DNA of 64,000 nt, taken from Paludibacteraceae bacterium (GTDB lineage: Bacteria > Bacteroidota > Bacteroidia > Bacteroidales > Paludibacteraceae). Position numbers and translations under genes: made by a program. A model generated the notes under the pieces. The model made no database searches. It had not been told where the DNA came from and saw only the letters and a program-made list of their open reading frames with translations. Positions 46,516 through 57,035 of the stretch are shown here, piece after piece. The stretch's first letter is position 1, and the number at the start of each line of letters is the position of its first letter. The stretch is from assembly GCA_017450685.1 (NCBI GenBank), contig JAFSTB010000001.1, positions 1 to 64,000 of the forward strand, given 5' to 3'.

Positions 46516-49500
46516 AGCGTATGGCATCAAGTGCTGAGGGTATGTTAAAATAAGTGTTGATGGGTTTGGTAAGGTCCGGTTTGCCGTCTTTGTCGTACTT
46601 AAATGTCTGATAAGGAGCGTGTATAGCCACACCTATGTCGAGTCGGATGACGAGTCCGTCAATATCCAATCTTAGTCCTGCACCTGTACCGAGAGCAATC
46701 TGTCGCGCAAAATCTGGATTGTTATATATGCCGTCGCGCAGTGTTTCTGGAATCTCGAGACGCGTGAGATAGTCTTCATATCCGGCTTCTTTGAACAGGT
46801 CAACGGTAGAGTACCAGTTCCAAACGTTGCCTGCATCGACAAAAGCGGCACCATACAGTTTCCATACGATAGGGAAACGCAGTTCGAAGTTCGCCTCGAG
46901 TTTGACATCTCCTACGTGGAAGAAGTTTTGGTTGTATTTGGCAGAGTAGAAGTTACCCGGTCCGTAAGCGTAAGGTGAGGCGGCGCGCAGACTATTAGGT
47001 CCACCTGTGTAGAAACCTTCGGAGAGAGGAGCAAAACCGGAGTTGCCAAGCGGTATGTTGGCACCGGCAAACAAGCGTGTGGCTATACTCACTTTGTCGG
47101 TCAGGTTGAATTTGTTTCTCAGTTCGGCTGTTAGTTTGACCAACTGGTTGAAGGTGATGTTGCCTAAATTCTTCTGCTCATCCCATTTGTGCCCGAACAA
47201 GCAATAGATGGCGTTAAGAAGGTTGGCAGACTCTTTCACGCCTATGTCTATCATCGTATTGACATGTCGTTTGGCGCGGTAGTCGTTATAGATGAAGTTA
47301 TATCCGACAGAGGGCAGGAACTCGTCGCCTGCAATCACTTTTATCAGTTGCGGGTATTCCGCCGTTTTGTCCAGCAGTTTGTCCGTTTCCGCTTTCATCA
47401 TCACGACCGAAAGCGAGAAAGGTGTGAAAGCGTGAGTGATATACGGATTTCGCTTGGAACGAATAAAATAGGTGAATGAGCCTGATACCTTATGTACACC
47501 ATAACCGCCGGCGATGTTTTCATATTGGTAGCCGAGCATATATCGTGTGTCGCCGTCGGGATTGTTATCACCTGTCCAATGCAAGTAAGGGAAGACAAGT
47601 GAGGTATTAACGCCGAGTTTATATGTATCTGTTTTCTTAGGGTCGGCGGGGTGACGGTTTCTCAGAGCCCAATAGTAAGCACCGTTACCTTTGATGGTGA
47701 AGGTCTCGGCTTTACCCATAAGGTTTTTGATATTCGCTTTGAGTGTCAGATCGGGACCTATACTATTGTTTGAACGATACGCCACACCGGCATCGGCAGT
47801 CAGTCCGTAGGTGCGAGTGATAGTGTCACCACGGTATTGTTCACGTCGTCGCCAGTCTTTGGCATAACGGAATCCGAGACCTGTCTTATTGAGTTCGCCC
47901 TCGAAGATATTGTTGTAGTCGCGTTGTGAGAAGAGCCTCAGCATCACATTGCCGTCTTTGGTTAGTTTGTAGTCGGCAGTCAGGCTGGTGAAGAGTCCGT
48001 TCACCTTGTTCACTTCGGGGTTATCGGTGAGAGTTGAGCCAAGGGTGATACGCAGTTTGTCTTTAAGGAAAGACTTACTGATGGATATATTCATATCGTT
48101 GGTCTTCCCGGCGGCATGTTTGCTTTGTCCGCTACTGATATCTATATCCACGAACTTACCCATTTTGGAGTTAGCCATTGCGGCATTGATACGGCTGTTG
48201 ATGATGGAGGAGAGTGCATATCCGTCCCTTTGTGCCGCCACATTACTTTCACCTACATACATACCAGTGGCGAGGAGTGTAGCCGCCAAACCGTCACGCG
48301 TGTCTTCGTCAAGCGAAGCAAGTTCATGAGTGATAGTCTCATCATTGGGTGCTTCGAGGAAGAAACCTATATTCCCTATATCGAGTGAATCGATTTCGCC
48401 GTTAAGGCGCACACCTGTGTTGAAATCCACTCGGCGTGTCTCTTCACCTGATGACTCCACATCGGCTTTCACTTTCTGCGAAGCGGATATATTGAGTCGC
48501 GTCTGACCAATAGAGCCGTTGAAAGCGACGTGGCTGCCAGAGTCCACATGAAAAGGCATGATGGGATAGATCTTAGGTGAATAGCGCACGAATCCGTCAT
48601 CCACATTGATACGCCCTCCGAGGTTGAGTGTGCCGTTGGCAGTGCTGTAACGCACATTGACCGTACCGTATGGTTTGACCGTAGCAAGGTTCTTTTTATC
48701 AATAGGATAAGTTATGTCAGTGTTAGGCAGTAAGGTCACATCCACATCTGCTGTTATACTATCCAACGGACCTGTGACGCTACCACGAATGTCGGCAGCC
48801 AAATCGCCGTAAACGGGTAGCGGACCACCTTTACTCAGTTTCACCGGCACCAGACTGTCGGCAGCCAGTGTGATGTCGATCTTCATACTATCGATGTCGA
48901 GTCCGCCGGTGAGAGCAAGGTATGTGCTATCAACGCAATATACGGGCAAACCGTTGAAATCGATATGGTTATGTGTCATTATGATGGGTGTCTGCCCAAG
49001 ACTGATACCCACTTGATATGGCTTATATTCGGCTTTTATGCCAAGCGGTTGTACCTCGGCTGATATGTCCGTTTGTTTGGGCAGTCCGTCCACAGAGGCA
49101 GACGCGCGAATAGCACCTTGAAGGTCTATATCGGTGAGTGTAACGAAACTACGGACAAGGTCCAAAGGTATGTCTTCGGTATGAATATCAGCACGAAGTG
49201 CGTTAGCATGTTCTTCGGAAGGGGACAGACTCATATCTATGGTATGGTTACCCAAGTCCTTATCGTCGTAAGTGATGTTGTCAAGAGTGAGTTGTCCATT
49301 GCCATACAGTTTGTTTCCGTTGCGGTTGAGGTTGAACCGAAGAGCGGCATCCATACACAGGTCATAGACACTCATTATACCTTCAGTTAGGCGTGTGTCG
49401 GCTGTAAGTGACGCTTTAGCAGTGCCTTCCGTCATTGCCACCTTCACTGCTGTTTGTGCCGCAGGCAGACGCAAAGTCATACTGTCTTTCGTATGGTCGA

Positions 49501-51298
49501 TGTCAGGTATGGAAGCGTCGAGAGCGATATCCGTTCTTAGCGAATCGGAAGCAAGGGAGAAAAGGATTTGCTGTATGTCCAACCCCGTTCGCTCTATATA
49601 TGGTTGCGCCGGACTGCCGTGAGTGAGTTCGACTGTTGCGTTAATGTCGGGCATCACATTCCGAAGCGTGTCAAGCACGGTGAGGTCAGTGAGCGAAGTG
49701 AGCGATTGCAAGAATACGGAGTCGCTCACCAAAGAGGTCAATGGTTGCACTTTATCCACGAACGTCAGTATATGCATCGGACTATGAGCAGTAAGGCGCA
49801 GTCCGTCGGTTTGCAGATCAACAGCGGTAGTGCTATCGGTGGAGAAATCCATCTTAAGGCAATCTGCTTTGAAATCCTTGCCTGCCGCTTGAACGCGTAC
49901 ATTACACATCTGTGTATGATAGTCCACCGTCATGCGTTCGGGTGTCATAAATTCCGAGACACTGAACTGATGTTCGGTTGCGGCTTTTATCTTCAAGGCA
50001 CTGTCAGCCATAGTGAACGGCAGATGTATAGCAGCGTCCACTGTTCTGTTGGCTAAGGCAGCGTCCAGTGTTATTCCGGCTACGTTGATATGGTCATATT
50101 GTGCATCTGTCAGGTGCAAGTGAACCTTACTTTTCATAGCACGTGAGTGCGGGTTCAGTCCCCTACCCTCGGCTTGTATATCTCCGGCAACAACGAGGTT
50201 TATGCTGTCTTTGAAGAATGGTTGGAGGTTAACTCTCTCCACGTGAACGTTAGCCTTATATGCTTCATTATTGATGTCATAAGAAGCGCGAAGGCGTGCT
50301 TTGGAGCCTCGAAACTCGGCTTCGCCTACTGCTTCGACGCACATCGTATTGATGTCCATGCGCGAAGTCGTGAGGTCGGCACGCGCTCCTATTTCGTCGG
50401 AACGGACATGAAGACCATCGGAGGTGATGATGTTGCGCGCTATATCTGCCAAAGCACCGCCGTAGATAGTGTCGGCGGGGATATGGATATTATTCAGGTC
50501 GAAAGCAAAACCGCCTACGTTGAGTCGTCGTGCTTCATAGCAGTTGACACCCACATCGACGGTAGCCTCGGTAGAGAGACTCTTCGTGCGGATGTCCATA
50601 TTGAGCGGCGTGAGACGGAAATGGATGTCTCTTAGTTCACCGTCGGGCAACTCGAAAGATAAAAGAAGAGGAGTGGTGTCTTTTGGTATAGTGTCATGTG
50701 CTTTACCCCGCAGGTCAATAGCCACGAAAGCGTTATTGATACGCAGTCCGTGCAAGGGGTAACTGCCTTCAAGGATACGGATCTCGGGAGAGGATGTACG
50801 CAAAGAGTCAACCGTCACATCCACACCTACAGTGGCAATGAGTGAGTCGGAATGGAAAGCGGCATCGTCCAAAAGAAGTGTATCCACGGCAATAGGCGGA
50901 ATGACCAATTGTGTGGCATCGCTTAATGACGGGCGGAACGACTGCGTTTTCACCATGGCTCGGAGGCGCAAGGTGCGAACGTAGATTAGGGTGTCCAAGC
51001 CGCGATGACCGACAAAAAGGCTGTCTATCTGCACCTCCACCGGCAAATCTACCTCGCCTTTGTAGGCGCGGTAGATAAGCGAGGGTGAGTGGTGAAAAGG
51101 CGAGAGATAGAGTCTGCCAAGGTCGATGTCATAGTCGGTTTGCTCATTGGCAATCACTATACCTTTGCTCAGCACTTGGTTGCGTAGGGGTTGAAGATAC
51201 AACACGCAACCGAGTGCTATCAACAGCACTATCACCAATCCAAGCACTATACCTATAAGGGCGGTTGGCAGTTTCCATATCAGACTTCGTCGCCCCAT
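46487..51298 (-). CDS. TamB-like protein fused to an Omp85/TamA-type barrel
   Basis: 1603 residues in one frame. Residues about 9-35 form an N-terminal inner-membrane anchor. Residues 40 to about 1140 are the long beta-rich periplasmic part of TamB/DUF490 proteins, ending with YKLTKDGNVMLRLFSQRDYN. The next part, from about 1150, has the pattern of Omp85/TamL barrels: a YRSNNSIGPDLTLKANIKN start, the loop motif GGPNSLRAASPYAYGPG near 1430 and a C-terminal strand ending FNFGIGYPF. Normally these are two proteins, TamB and TamA or TamL. POTRA domains are not apparent. It follows the RND gene immediately. Role: outer-membrane protein or lipid traffic, inferred. Confidence 0.82.
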   Translation of the reverse strand: MGRRSLIWKLPTALIGIVLGLVIVLLIALGCVLYLQPLRNQVLSKGIVIANEQTDYDIDLGRLYLSPFHHSPSLIYRAYKGEVDLPVEVQIDSLFVGHRGLDTLIYVRTLRLRAMVKTQSFRPSLSDATQLVIPPIAVDTLLLDDAAFHSDSLIATVGVDVTVDSLRTSSPEIRILEGSYPLHGLRINNAFVAIDLRGKAHDTIPKDTTPLLLSFELPDGELRDIHFRLTPLNMDIRTKSLSTEATVDVGVNCYEARRLNVGGFAFDLNNIHIPADTIYGGALADIARNIITSDGLHVRSDEIGARADLTTSRMDINTMCVEAVGEAEFRGSKARLRASYDINNEAYKANVHVERVNLQPFFKDSINLVVAGDIQAEGRGLNPHSRAMKSKVHLHLTDAQYDHINVAGITLDAALANRTVDAAIHLPFTMADSALKIKAATEHQFSVSEFMTPERMTVDYHTQMCNVRVQAAGKDFKADCLKMDFSTDSTTAVDLQTDGLRLTAHSPMHILTFVDKVQPLTSLVSDSVFLQSLTSLTDLTVLDTLRNVMPDINATVELTHGSPAQPYIERTGLDIQQILFSLASDSLRTDIALDASIPDIDHTKDSMTLRLPAAQTAVKVAMTEGTAKASLTADTRLTEGIMSVYDLCMDAALRFNLNRNGNKLYGNGQLTLDNITYDDKDLGNHTIDMSLSPSEEHANALRADIHTEDIPLDLVRSFVTLTDIDLQGAIRASASVDGLPKQTDISAEVQPLGIKAEYKPYQVGISLGQTPIIMTHNHIDFNGLPVYCVDSTYLALTGGLDIDSMKIDITLAADSLVPVKLSKGGPLPVYGDLAADIRGSVTGPLDSITADVDVTLLPNTDITYPIDKKNLATVKPYGTVNVRYSTANGTLNLGGRINVDDGFVRYSPKIYPIMPFHVDSGSHVAFNGSIGQTRLNISASQKVKADVESSGEETRRVDFNTGVRLNGEIDSLDIGNIGFFLEAPNDETITHELASLDEDTRDGLAATLLATGMYVGESNVAAQRDGYALSSIINSRINAAMANSKMGKFVDIDISSGQSKHAAGKTNDMNISISKSFLKDKLRITLGSTLTDNPEVNKVNGLFTSLTADYKLTKDGNVMLRLFSQRDYNNIFEGELNKTGLGFRYAKDWRRREQYRGDTITRTYGLTADAGVAYRSNNSIGPDLTLKANIKNLMGKAETFTIKGNGAYYWALRNRHPADPKKTDTYKLGVNTSLVFPYLHWTGDNNPDGDTRYMLGYQYENIAGGYGVHKVSGSFTYFIRSKRNPYITHAFTPFSLSVVMMKAETDKLLDKTAEYPQLIKVIAGDEFLPSVGYNFIYNDYRAKRHVNTMIDIGVKESANLLNAIYCLFGHKWDEQKNLGNITFNQLVKLTAELRNKFNLTDKVSIATRLFAGANIPLGNSGFAPLSEGFYTGGPNSLRAASPYAYGPGNFYSAKYNQNFFHVGDVKLEANFELRFPIVWKLYGAAFVDAGNVWNWYSTVDLFKEAGYEDYLTRLEIPETLRDGIYNNPDFARQIALGTGAGLRLDIDGLVIRLDIGVAIHAPYQTFKYDKDGKPDLTKPINTYFNIPSALDAIRFNFGIGYPF

Positions 51299-51303
51299 TC
51301 CAG

Positions 51304-54300
51304 TTATTTTGTTCCGCCGCCGAGTGCTATATATAGGTCGATAAGACTGATGAGCCCGTTATAGCGGTTGTTGGCATCGGCGAGTTGAGCATTGAGGTAG
51401 GATTCTTGAGCGGTCAGTACTTCTAAATATGACACTTTACCTTTGCTCATAAGTTCGCGTGTACCTTCGTAAGCCTCTTTTTGCACATTGAGCATACGTC
51501 GATAGAGAGCGTCTCTCTCTTGTGCGTTTTGGTAGCGGAAGATAGCATCATTGACCTCATTGCCGGCACGCAGCATCGTCTGCACATATCTGTTGGCAGC
51601 ATCCTCTTGTTGAAGTTTGGCAATAGTGAGGTTAGCCTTGAGTTTGCCTCCAGCGAAGATAGGTTGCACCAGTCCGAAAACGGCGTTCATAAGCAGTTGT
51701 CCCGGGTCAGCCACCACACCGCCATTGTTGGTCCAGCCTATCATTCCTGACAAGGATAGAGCGGGACAGAAGGCAGCTTTTGCCATGTTCTGCTGATAGA
51801 AGGCAGCAGCCACATTGCGTTCGGCAGCACACACATCGGCGCGGTTGCTCAACTGGGCAGCAGGGATGGGGAAAGGTATGTTTTCCGACACTATATTACC
51901 CAAAGAAGGTGTCTCAAAAGGTGTGCGCTCAATAGCGTGCGGCTCTTCGTTCAAGAGCAGACAGAGGGCAAGTTCGAGTTGATAGATCTGCTGACTGAGT
52001 TGCTTGCGTTGTATCTGCACATTGATTAGCGATGTCTCCATTTGTCCCACAGAAGGCGAATAGGCTTTTCCGTTCTTGACGAGCACACGCTGTATCTGCA
52101 GCACTCGTTGCCAAAGGACTTCTGTACTATCGATGATAGCAGCCTGATAGTCTAACAGTTGCAGTTGTGTATAGGCGCGTGCAACGGTAGCGATAAGGTT
52201 GGCATGTTCGGCAGCAAGATTATCTTCTGCTTGTTCGCGCAGCACCTCGGCTTGTCGTTTGCGGTTGGTGATAGTACCGAAGCCTTCACCGCCCCAGTTG
52301 AGGGCTAAAGGCACTTGGTAAGAGAGCACCGCACCTGACGTACCGTCACCGGGTGTGACAGTTCCTGATACACCTACTTGAGCCGTGCTGATAGCAATAG
52401 TAGGCAGATAACCCAGTTTGGCGGCACGCAATGTGGCATCGGCTTGCTTGATAGCCAGTTTGCGACTGCTAAGATCCACATTATTAGCCAAAGCAGTGTT
52501 AATATGTTCACGCAAAACGGGGTCGGTGATATAGGTTTGCCAATCGGCTTCCGCTACAGAGGTAATGCGCTCATCCTGTTTAGGTTTATCAGTCGGGGTA
52601 TATTTATGGAATATACCGCAGGAGTTGAATGCGAACATCATACCTATTACCACTATAGTGGTAACTGCTTTTGTCGGTTGAGATTGCTTCATGTCGTTAT
52701 TCGGTTGGTCTGCAACTTCTTCTGCGGGTCGGTCATTGCCTTGGAAGCGTTCGTGCAGTTTTTGGAAGATGATATAGAACGCGGGAACGACAAAGACAAG
52801 TGCGAGCGTACCTATAGCCATACCACCCGTAACGCCGATAGCGAGTGCGCGGTTACCGTTAGCACCTGCACCGCCTTCAATGATAAGCGGAATCATACCG
52901 GCAATCATCGTTACGACAGTCATCAAGATCGGGCGCAGACGGTCGTCGCAGGCTTGCAGCGCCGCCTCAGTAATACCCATTCCTTGTTTACGCTTTTCAA
53001 CGGCAAACTCAGTAATAAGAATAGCCGTCTTGGCAAGCAAACCGATAAGCATGATAACACCTGTTTGCAGGTAGATGTTGTTCTGTTGTCCGAGCAGCCA
53101 CGAGAATGCGAACGAACCCATCAGACCGAACGGAACGGACAGCAAGACGGCAAACGGAATGAAGAACGACTCATACAACGATGCCAAAATCAAGTAGATA
53201 AGCAGCACACAGACAAGATAAATGAGTCCGGTGAGATTAGATTTGCTGTTTGCTTCCAATTCGCGACTCATACCTCCATACTCATAGGCGTAGCCTGCAG
53301 GCAGGTAGTCTTTTGCCACTTCGGCAATAACGCGTTGCACGTCGCCATCACTGAAACCGGCATTCGGTTGCACATAGCAGGCAATGGACTGATAGAGGTT
53401 GAAGCGTTTCTGTGTAGCCGAACCTACGGCAGGTGTGAGAGTTACGAACTGAGAGATAGGTGCCATCTCATCACCAAGACGAACAAAGATATTATTGAGC
53501 GAATTGGGGTCCAACCGGTATTCGGGTGCAGCACCTGCCATCACACGATACACCTTACCATACTGGTTGAAGTTGCTGATGTAAGCACTACCGCAATATG
53601 CACCTAAGGTGTTGAGTACCACATCCGTTGATATACCTGCACGGTCGCATTGAGTGGCATTGACATCCACTTTGTATTTAGGGAAGGACTCGCTATAAAG
53701 CGACTGTGCTATCTGCACTTCCTTTCGTTGTTGCAACTCTGCAAGGAAAGTATTAACCACCTCGTTAAAACGACTCATATCACCACCTTGCAGGTCTTCC
53801 ATCTGCAGGTCGATACCATTGTTGTTACCATATCCCGGTATCTGCGGCATCTGGGTCGGGAAAATCTGTGCATCCTTGATATCCTCGCAAGAGTAATACA
53901 GTTTGGCCATCACCATATCGATGTAATGCTCCAATCCTTCACGCTCACCCCACGGTTTGAGGCGAACAACGAGCGTACCGTAACTGACACCCGTACCGGA
54001 TACGATACCGAAACCGGAAATTTTGGCATAACTCTCCACTTCCTCTAACCGCAGCACACGCTCTTCCACCTGAGACATTATCTTATCCGTCTCACCCAAT
54101 GGTGAACCGGCAGGTGCTGTTACATCCACCAGGAAAACACCTTGGTCCTCTTGCGGCACTAAACCGGAAGGCAGAGCGCGCATTGCCAATACCATCGCTA
54201 TAACAGCCGCTATGAGCCATAACCAAGCACGACGAGGCTTATTGAGGAACTTGCTAACACCGCTCTTGTACTTAATCAAGATAGCATTATAACCTGCCTC

Positions 54301-55848
54301 GTAGGCCTTCTTTACCCAATAATTCAACCCTTTATGTTCTTTCCCTTCTGCGCTGTCCTTGGGGCGGAACATCATTGCTGTCAGTGCCGGACAGAGCGTC
54401 AGTGCCGACAAGCAACTCAGTCCTACCGAACTGGCGATGGTGATACCGAATTGAGTGAAGAACGTTCCACTGGTACCGGGCATAAAGGTAACGGGGATAA
54501 ACACCGCCATAAAGACAAGTGTGCAACTGATAACAGCCACCGTCACTTCGCTCATTGCATCTTTGGTCGCTTTATATGCCGATGTATAGCCGCTTTCCAT
54601 CTTCGCCATCACCGCCTCGACGACCACTATCGCGTCATCGACCACCGTACCGATGGCAAGCACTAAGGCAAAGAGCGTCAGTATGTTAAGCGAGAATCCG
54701 GCTATCTTGACAATAGCAAATGTACCTAACAACGACACTATGATACTGATACTGGGAATGATGGTTGCCTTGAAGTCTTGGAGGAAGATATAAACCACCA
54801 AGATAACAAGCAGGATAGCGATGATGAGTGTTTCAATCACATTGTGCATAGCCGCATAAAGGAAGTCGTCGCTCGTTTGCAGAATAGTGAACTCCATCCC
54901 TGCAGGCATAGTCTTTTTCACTTCCTCATACATACTATTGATGGCGGCATTGACTTGTGTAGCATTGGCACCCGGGGCTTGGTAGATGATATATGCCACG
55001 CCGGGCTTACCGTCCACGCAAGACGAGAAACTGTAGTTAAGTGCACCCAACTCCACATCAGCCACATCGCTCAAGTGCAACACATTGCCTTGCGAGGTAC
55101 GAAGCACGATGGACTCGAACTCGTCGATCGACTGCAGACGACCTTTGTATTCAAGGTTGTACTGATAGGTGTTCTCGCTCTGCTCACCCAATGCACCTGT
55201 TGCGGCTACCATATTCTGATTGCCTATAGCGGCAAAGATATCCTGCGGGTCGATACCATAACGCGCCATCACATCGGGCTTCATCCATATACGCAACGAA
55301 TAGGTGTTACCGAGCAGTTGCACTGAACCTACACCCGTCACGCGCAGCAGACGAGGTTTGACGTTGATGTCAATGTAGTTGGCAATGAAGTCGTTGTCGA
55401 ACTTACCATCGCGGCTCACAAGGGCTGCAATCTGCAAGATATTATTCTGTTTCTTCTCCACTTTCACACCCACTCGTGTTACTTCCTGAGGCAGCAGACC
55501 CAACGCGGCTGACACGCGGTTCTGCACATTGACAGCCGCCATATCAGGGTCGGTACCTTGCTTGAAAAAGACATTGATACTCACTTCACCCGTAGCAGAT
55601 GCTTCCGACATCATATATGCCATATTTTCCACACCGTTGACAGCCTCTTCTATCGGCATAACAACGGATTTCATCACCGTATTGGCATCCGCACCCGAAT
55701 AAGAGGTGGAAATCATCACCGTGGGAGGGGCTATGTCAGGATACTGCTCTATAGGCAGAGTCTTAAGGCAAATAAAACCTATCAAGGCCATAAGCAGCGA
55801 TATACATATCGCCATCACCTTTCTATCAACAAATATATTCCCTTTCAT
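51304..55848 (-). CDS. RND efflux pump permease fused in frame to a TolC-like lipoprotein
   Basis: 1514 residues. Residues 1-1052 are a complete HAE1 RND permease: KTLPIEQYPDIAPP at the start, twelve membrane segments, the proton-relay VVDDAIVVVEAV and a normal end, PAFYIIFQKLHERFQ. Without any stop, residue 1053 begins MKQSQPTK (ATG at 52692), followed by a hydrophobic segment and lipobox FNSC (Cys1077), and then a 440-residue outer membrane factor with the coiled-coil LTAQESYLNAQLADANNRY and LIDLYIALGGG. Either internal initiation, signal peptidase II cleavage of a polyprotein, or a true fusion is possible. The adaptor gene lies upstream on the same strand. Confidence 0.9.
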   Translation of the reverse strand: MKGNIFVDRKVMAICISLLMALIGFICLKTLPIEQYPDIAPPTVMISTSYSGADANTVMKSVVMPIEEAVNGVENMAYMMSEASATGEVSINVFFKQGTDPDMAAVNVQNRVSAALGLLPQEVTRVGVKVEKKQNNILQIAALVSRDGKFDNDFIANYIDINVKPRLLRVTGVGSVQLLGNTYSLRIWMKPDVMARYGIDPQDIFAAIGNQNMVAATGALGEQSENTYQYNLEYKGRLQSIDEFESIVLRTSQGNVLHLSDVADVELGALNYSFSSCVDGKPGVAYIIYQAPGANATQVNAAINSMYEEVKKTMPAGMEFTILQTSDDFLYAAMHNVIETLIIAILLVILVVYIFLQDFKATIIPSISIIVSLLGTFAIVKIAGFSLNILTLFALVLAIGTVVDDAIVVVEAVMAKMESGYTSAYKATKDAMSEVTVAVISCTLVFMAVFIPVTFMPGTSGTFFTQFGITIASSVGLSCLSALTLCPALTAMMFRPKDSAEGKEHKGLNYWVKKAYEAGYNAILIKYKSGVSKFLNKPRRAWLWLIAAVIAMVLAMRALPSGLVPQEDQGVFLVDVTAPAGSPLGETDKIMSQVEERVLRLEEVESYAKISGFGIVSGTGVSYGTLVVRLKPWGEREGLEHYIDMVMAKLYYSCEDIKDAQIFPTQMPQIPGYGNNNGIDLQMEDLQGGDMSRFNEVVNTFLAELQQRKEVQIAQSLYSESFPKYKVDVNATQCDRAGISTDVVLNTLGAYCGSAYISNFNQYGKVYRVMAGAAPEYRLDPNSLNNIFVRLGDEMAPISQFVTLTPAVGSATQKRFNLYQSIACYVQPNAGFSDGDVQRVIAEVAKDYLPAGYAYEYGGMSRELEANSKSNLTGLIYLVCVLLIYLILASLYESFFIPFAVLLSVPFGLMGSFAFSWLLGQQNNIYLQTGVIMLIGLLAKTAILITEFAVEKRKQGMGITEAALQACDDRLRPILMTVVTMIAGMIPLIIEGGAGANGNRALAIGVTGGMAIGTLALVFVVPAFYIIFQKLHERFQGNDRPAEEVADQPNNDMKQSQPTKAVTTIVVIGMMFAFNSCGIFHKYTPTDKPKQDERITSVAEADWQTYITDPVLREHINTALANNVDLSSRKLAIKQADATLRAAKLGYLPTIAISTAQVGVSGTVTPGDGTSGAVLSYQVPLALNWGGEGFGTITNRKRQAEVLREQAEDNLAAEHANLIATVARAYTQLQLLDYQAAIIDSTEVLWQRVLQIQRVLVKNGKAYSPSVGQMETSLINVQIQRKQLSQQIYQLELALCLLLNEEPHAIERTPFETPSLGNIVSENIPFPIPAAQLSNRADVCAAERNVAAAFYQQNMAKAAFCPALSLSGMIGWTNNGGVVADPGQLLMNAVFGLVQPIFAGGKLKANLTIAKLQQEDAANRYVQTMLRAGNEVNDAIFRYQNAQERDALYRRMLNVQKEAYEGTRELMSKGKVSYLEVLTAQESYLNAQLADANNRYNGLISLIDLYIALGGGTK

Positions 55849-55887
55849 AAGAGTCTTCGTTTAAGGAACTTCTTTTATCACTGCGTA

Positions 55888-56973
55888 CTAATAGATAACA
55901 CGGTCTTTTTCGTGTACGTTGGCAACACCTTTGGCAACAATGGTTTCGCCTACCTCTGCACCTGACATAATAACCGCGTTTTTGCCGTCACCCAGTTCTT
56001 CTATCTCAACGATGACACCGGTAGCAAGGCTGTCCTTACCTACTTTATATACAAGCGACTTGTTTTGAATCCTCACCACGGCACTGAGCGGAATGAGCAT
56101 CACATCCTGCCATTCGAGAGGCATAACCAATGTTCCTTGCATACCGGAGAAGAGTTCGCCGTCGGGATTGGGGAAAGTGACATAACAAGTAACACTACCT
56201 GTTTTTCTGTCCACCATTCCTGATACGGATGTGATCTGCCCTTTGTGGCTATATTCGCTACCGTCTTTGAAGCGGAAGGTCATAGGAGGAGCAATCTTGA
56301 TTATCTGTTCCATGCTGCCTATCTCCTGTGTCAGTGCATGTACCTGACTTTCAGTGAGTGAGAAAGAGGCTCTCATCTGACTCACTCCTGCCACGTGCGT
56401 TAGCACAGTGCCTTCGGCTATCACGTCACCTACGTGAGGGAAGATGTCGCCTACCAGACCATCCACCGGACTGGTTATGGTGCAATAACTAAGGTCTAAT
56501 TCAGCATCTCTGACTGCAGCCTGTGCTTGTGACACTCGGGCTTCGGCTGCCTGCAAAGCGTTCTCGCTCACACGAAGCATATATTCGCCAATGATGCCTT
56601 TTTCTGCCAATTCCTTATTGCTCTCTGCCTCCAACTTGGCATTATCGCGGTCGGCAATGGCAGATAAAAGGTCGGCACGGGCATGTTCCAACACGTTCTG
56701 AGCCTTATGAGTATCCAACAGGAAAAGCACATCGCCTGCTTTTACATGCTGACCATCAGTCACTTTCTTTGCCATCAAGGTCTCTGTACGACGCGCCACT
56801 ATAGACACATCTCCCGTACCTTTAACCGTGGAACTCCAAGTCATAGGAACGGTCACCGTTTGGCGACTCAGAGTGCAAGTCTCATAACTCGTGTGCTGCT
56901 CTTCAGGCATGGAAACGCAACTGCTCATTCCCATCACCAACACAATCAAAATACCAAGATTTAATCTCTTCAT
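55888..56973 (-). CDS. RND periplasmic adaptor lipoprotein
   Basis: 361 residues from the ATG at 56973, preferred over a start 30 bases upstream because the lipoprotein signal (LIVLVMGMSSC, Cys19) begins there. Lipoyl-like and alpha-hairpin regions are visible: VTDGQHVKAGDVLFLLDTH before and LSYCTITSPVDGLVGDIFPHVGDVI after a coiled-coil hairpin of about 60 residues. It links the RND permease to the outer-membrane channel and so completes a three-part multidrug or lipid exporter. The permease gene starts 39 bases downstream. Confidence 0.93.
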   Translation of the reverse strand: MKRLNLGILIVLVMGMSSCVSMPEEQHTSYETCTLSRQTVTVPMTWSSTVKGTGDVSIVARRTETLMAKKVTDGQHVKAGDVLFLLDTHKAQNVLEHARADLLSAIADRDNAKLEAESNKELAEKGIIGEYMLRVSENALQAAEARVSQAQAAVRDAELDLSYCTITSPVDGLVGDIFPHVGDVIAEGTVLTHVAGVSQMRASFSLTESQVHALTQEIGSMEQIIKIAPPMTFRFKDGSEYSHKGQITSVSGMVDRKTGSVTCYVTFPNPDGELFSGMQGTLVMPLEWQDVMLIPLSAVVRIQNKSLVYKVGKDSLATGVIVEIEELGDGKNAVIMSGAEVGETIVAKGVANVHEKDRVIY

Positions 56974-57035
56974 ATAGATAAAAATTTTAATTATTACTTT
57001 CAATCATTTATTCATTATAAAGCCGTTACGCTGTA

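Noticed and set aside
52378..53607. 409-codon open frame on the plus strand
   Set aside because: It lies wholly antisense to the RND-channel gene, has a His/Arg/Cys-rich composition unlike real proteins, and lacks any recognisable motif.
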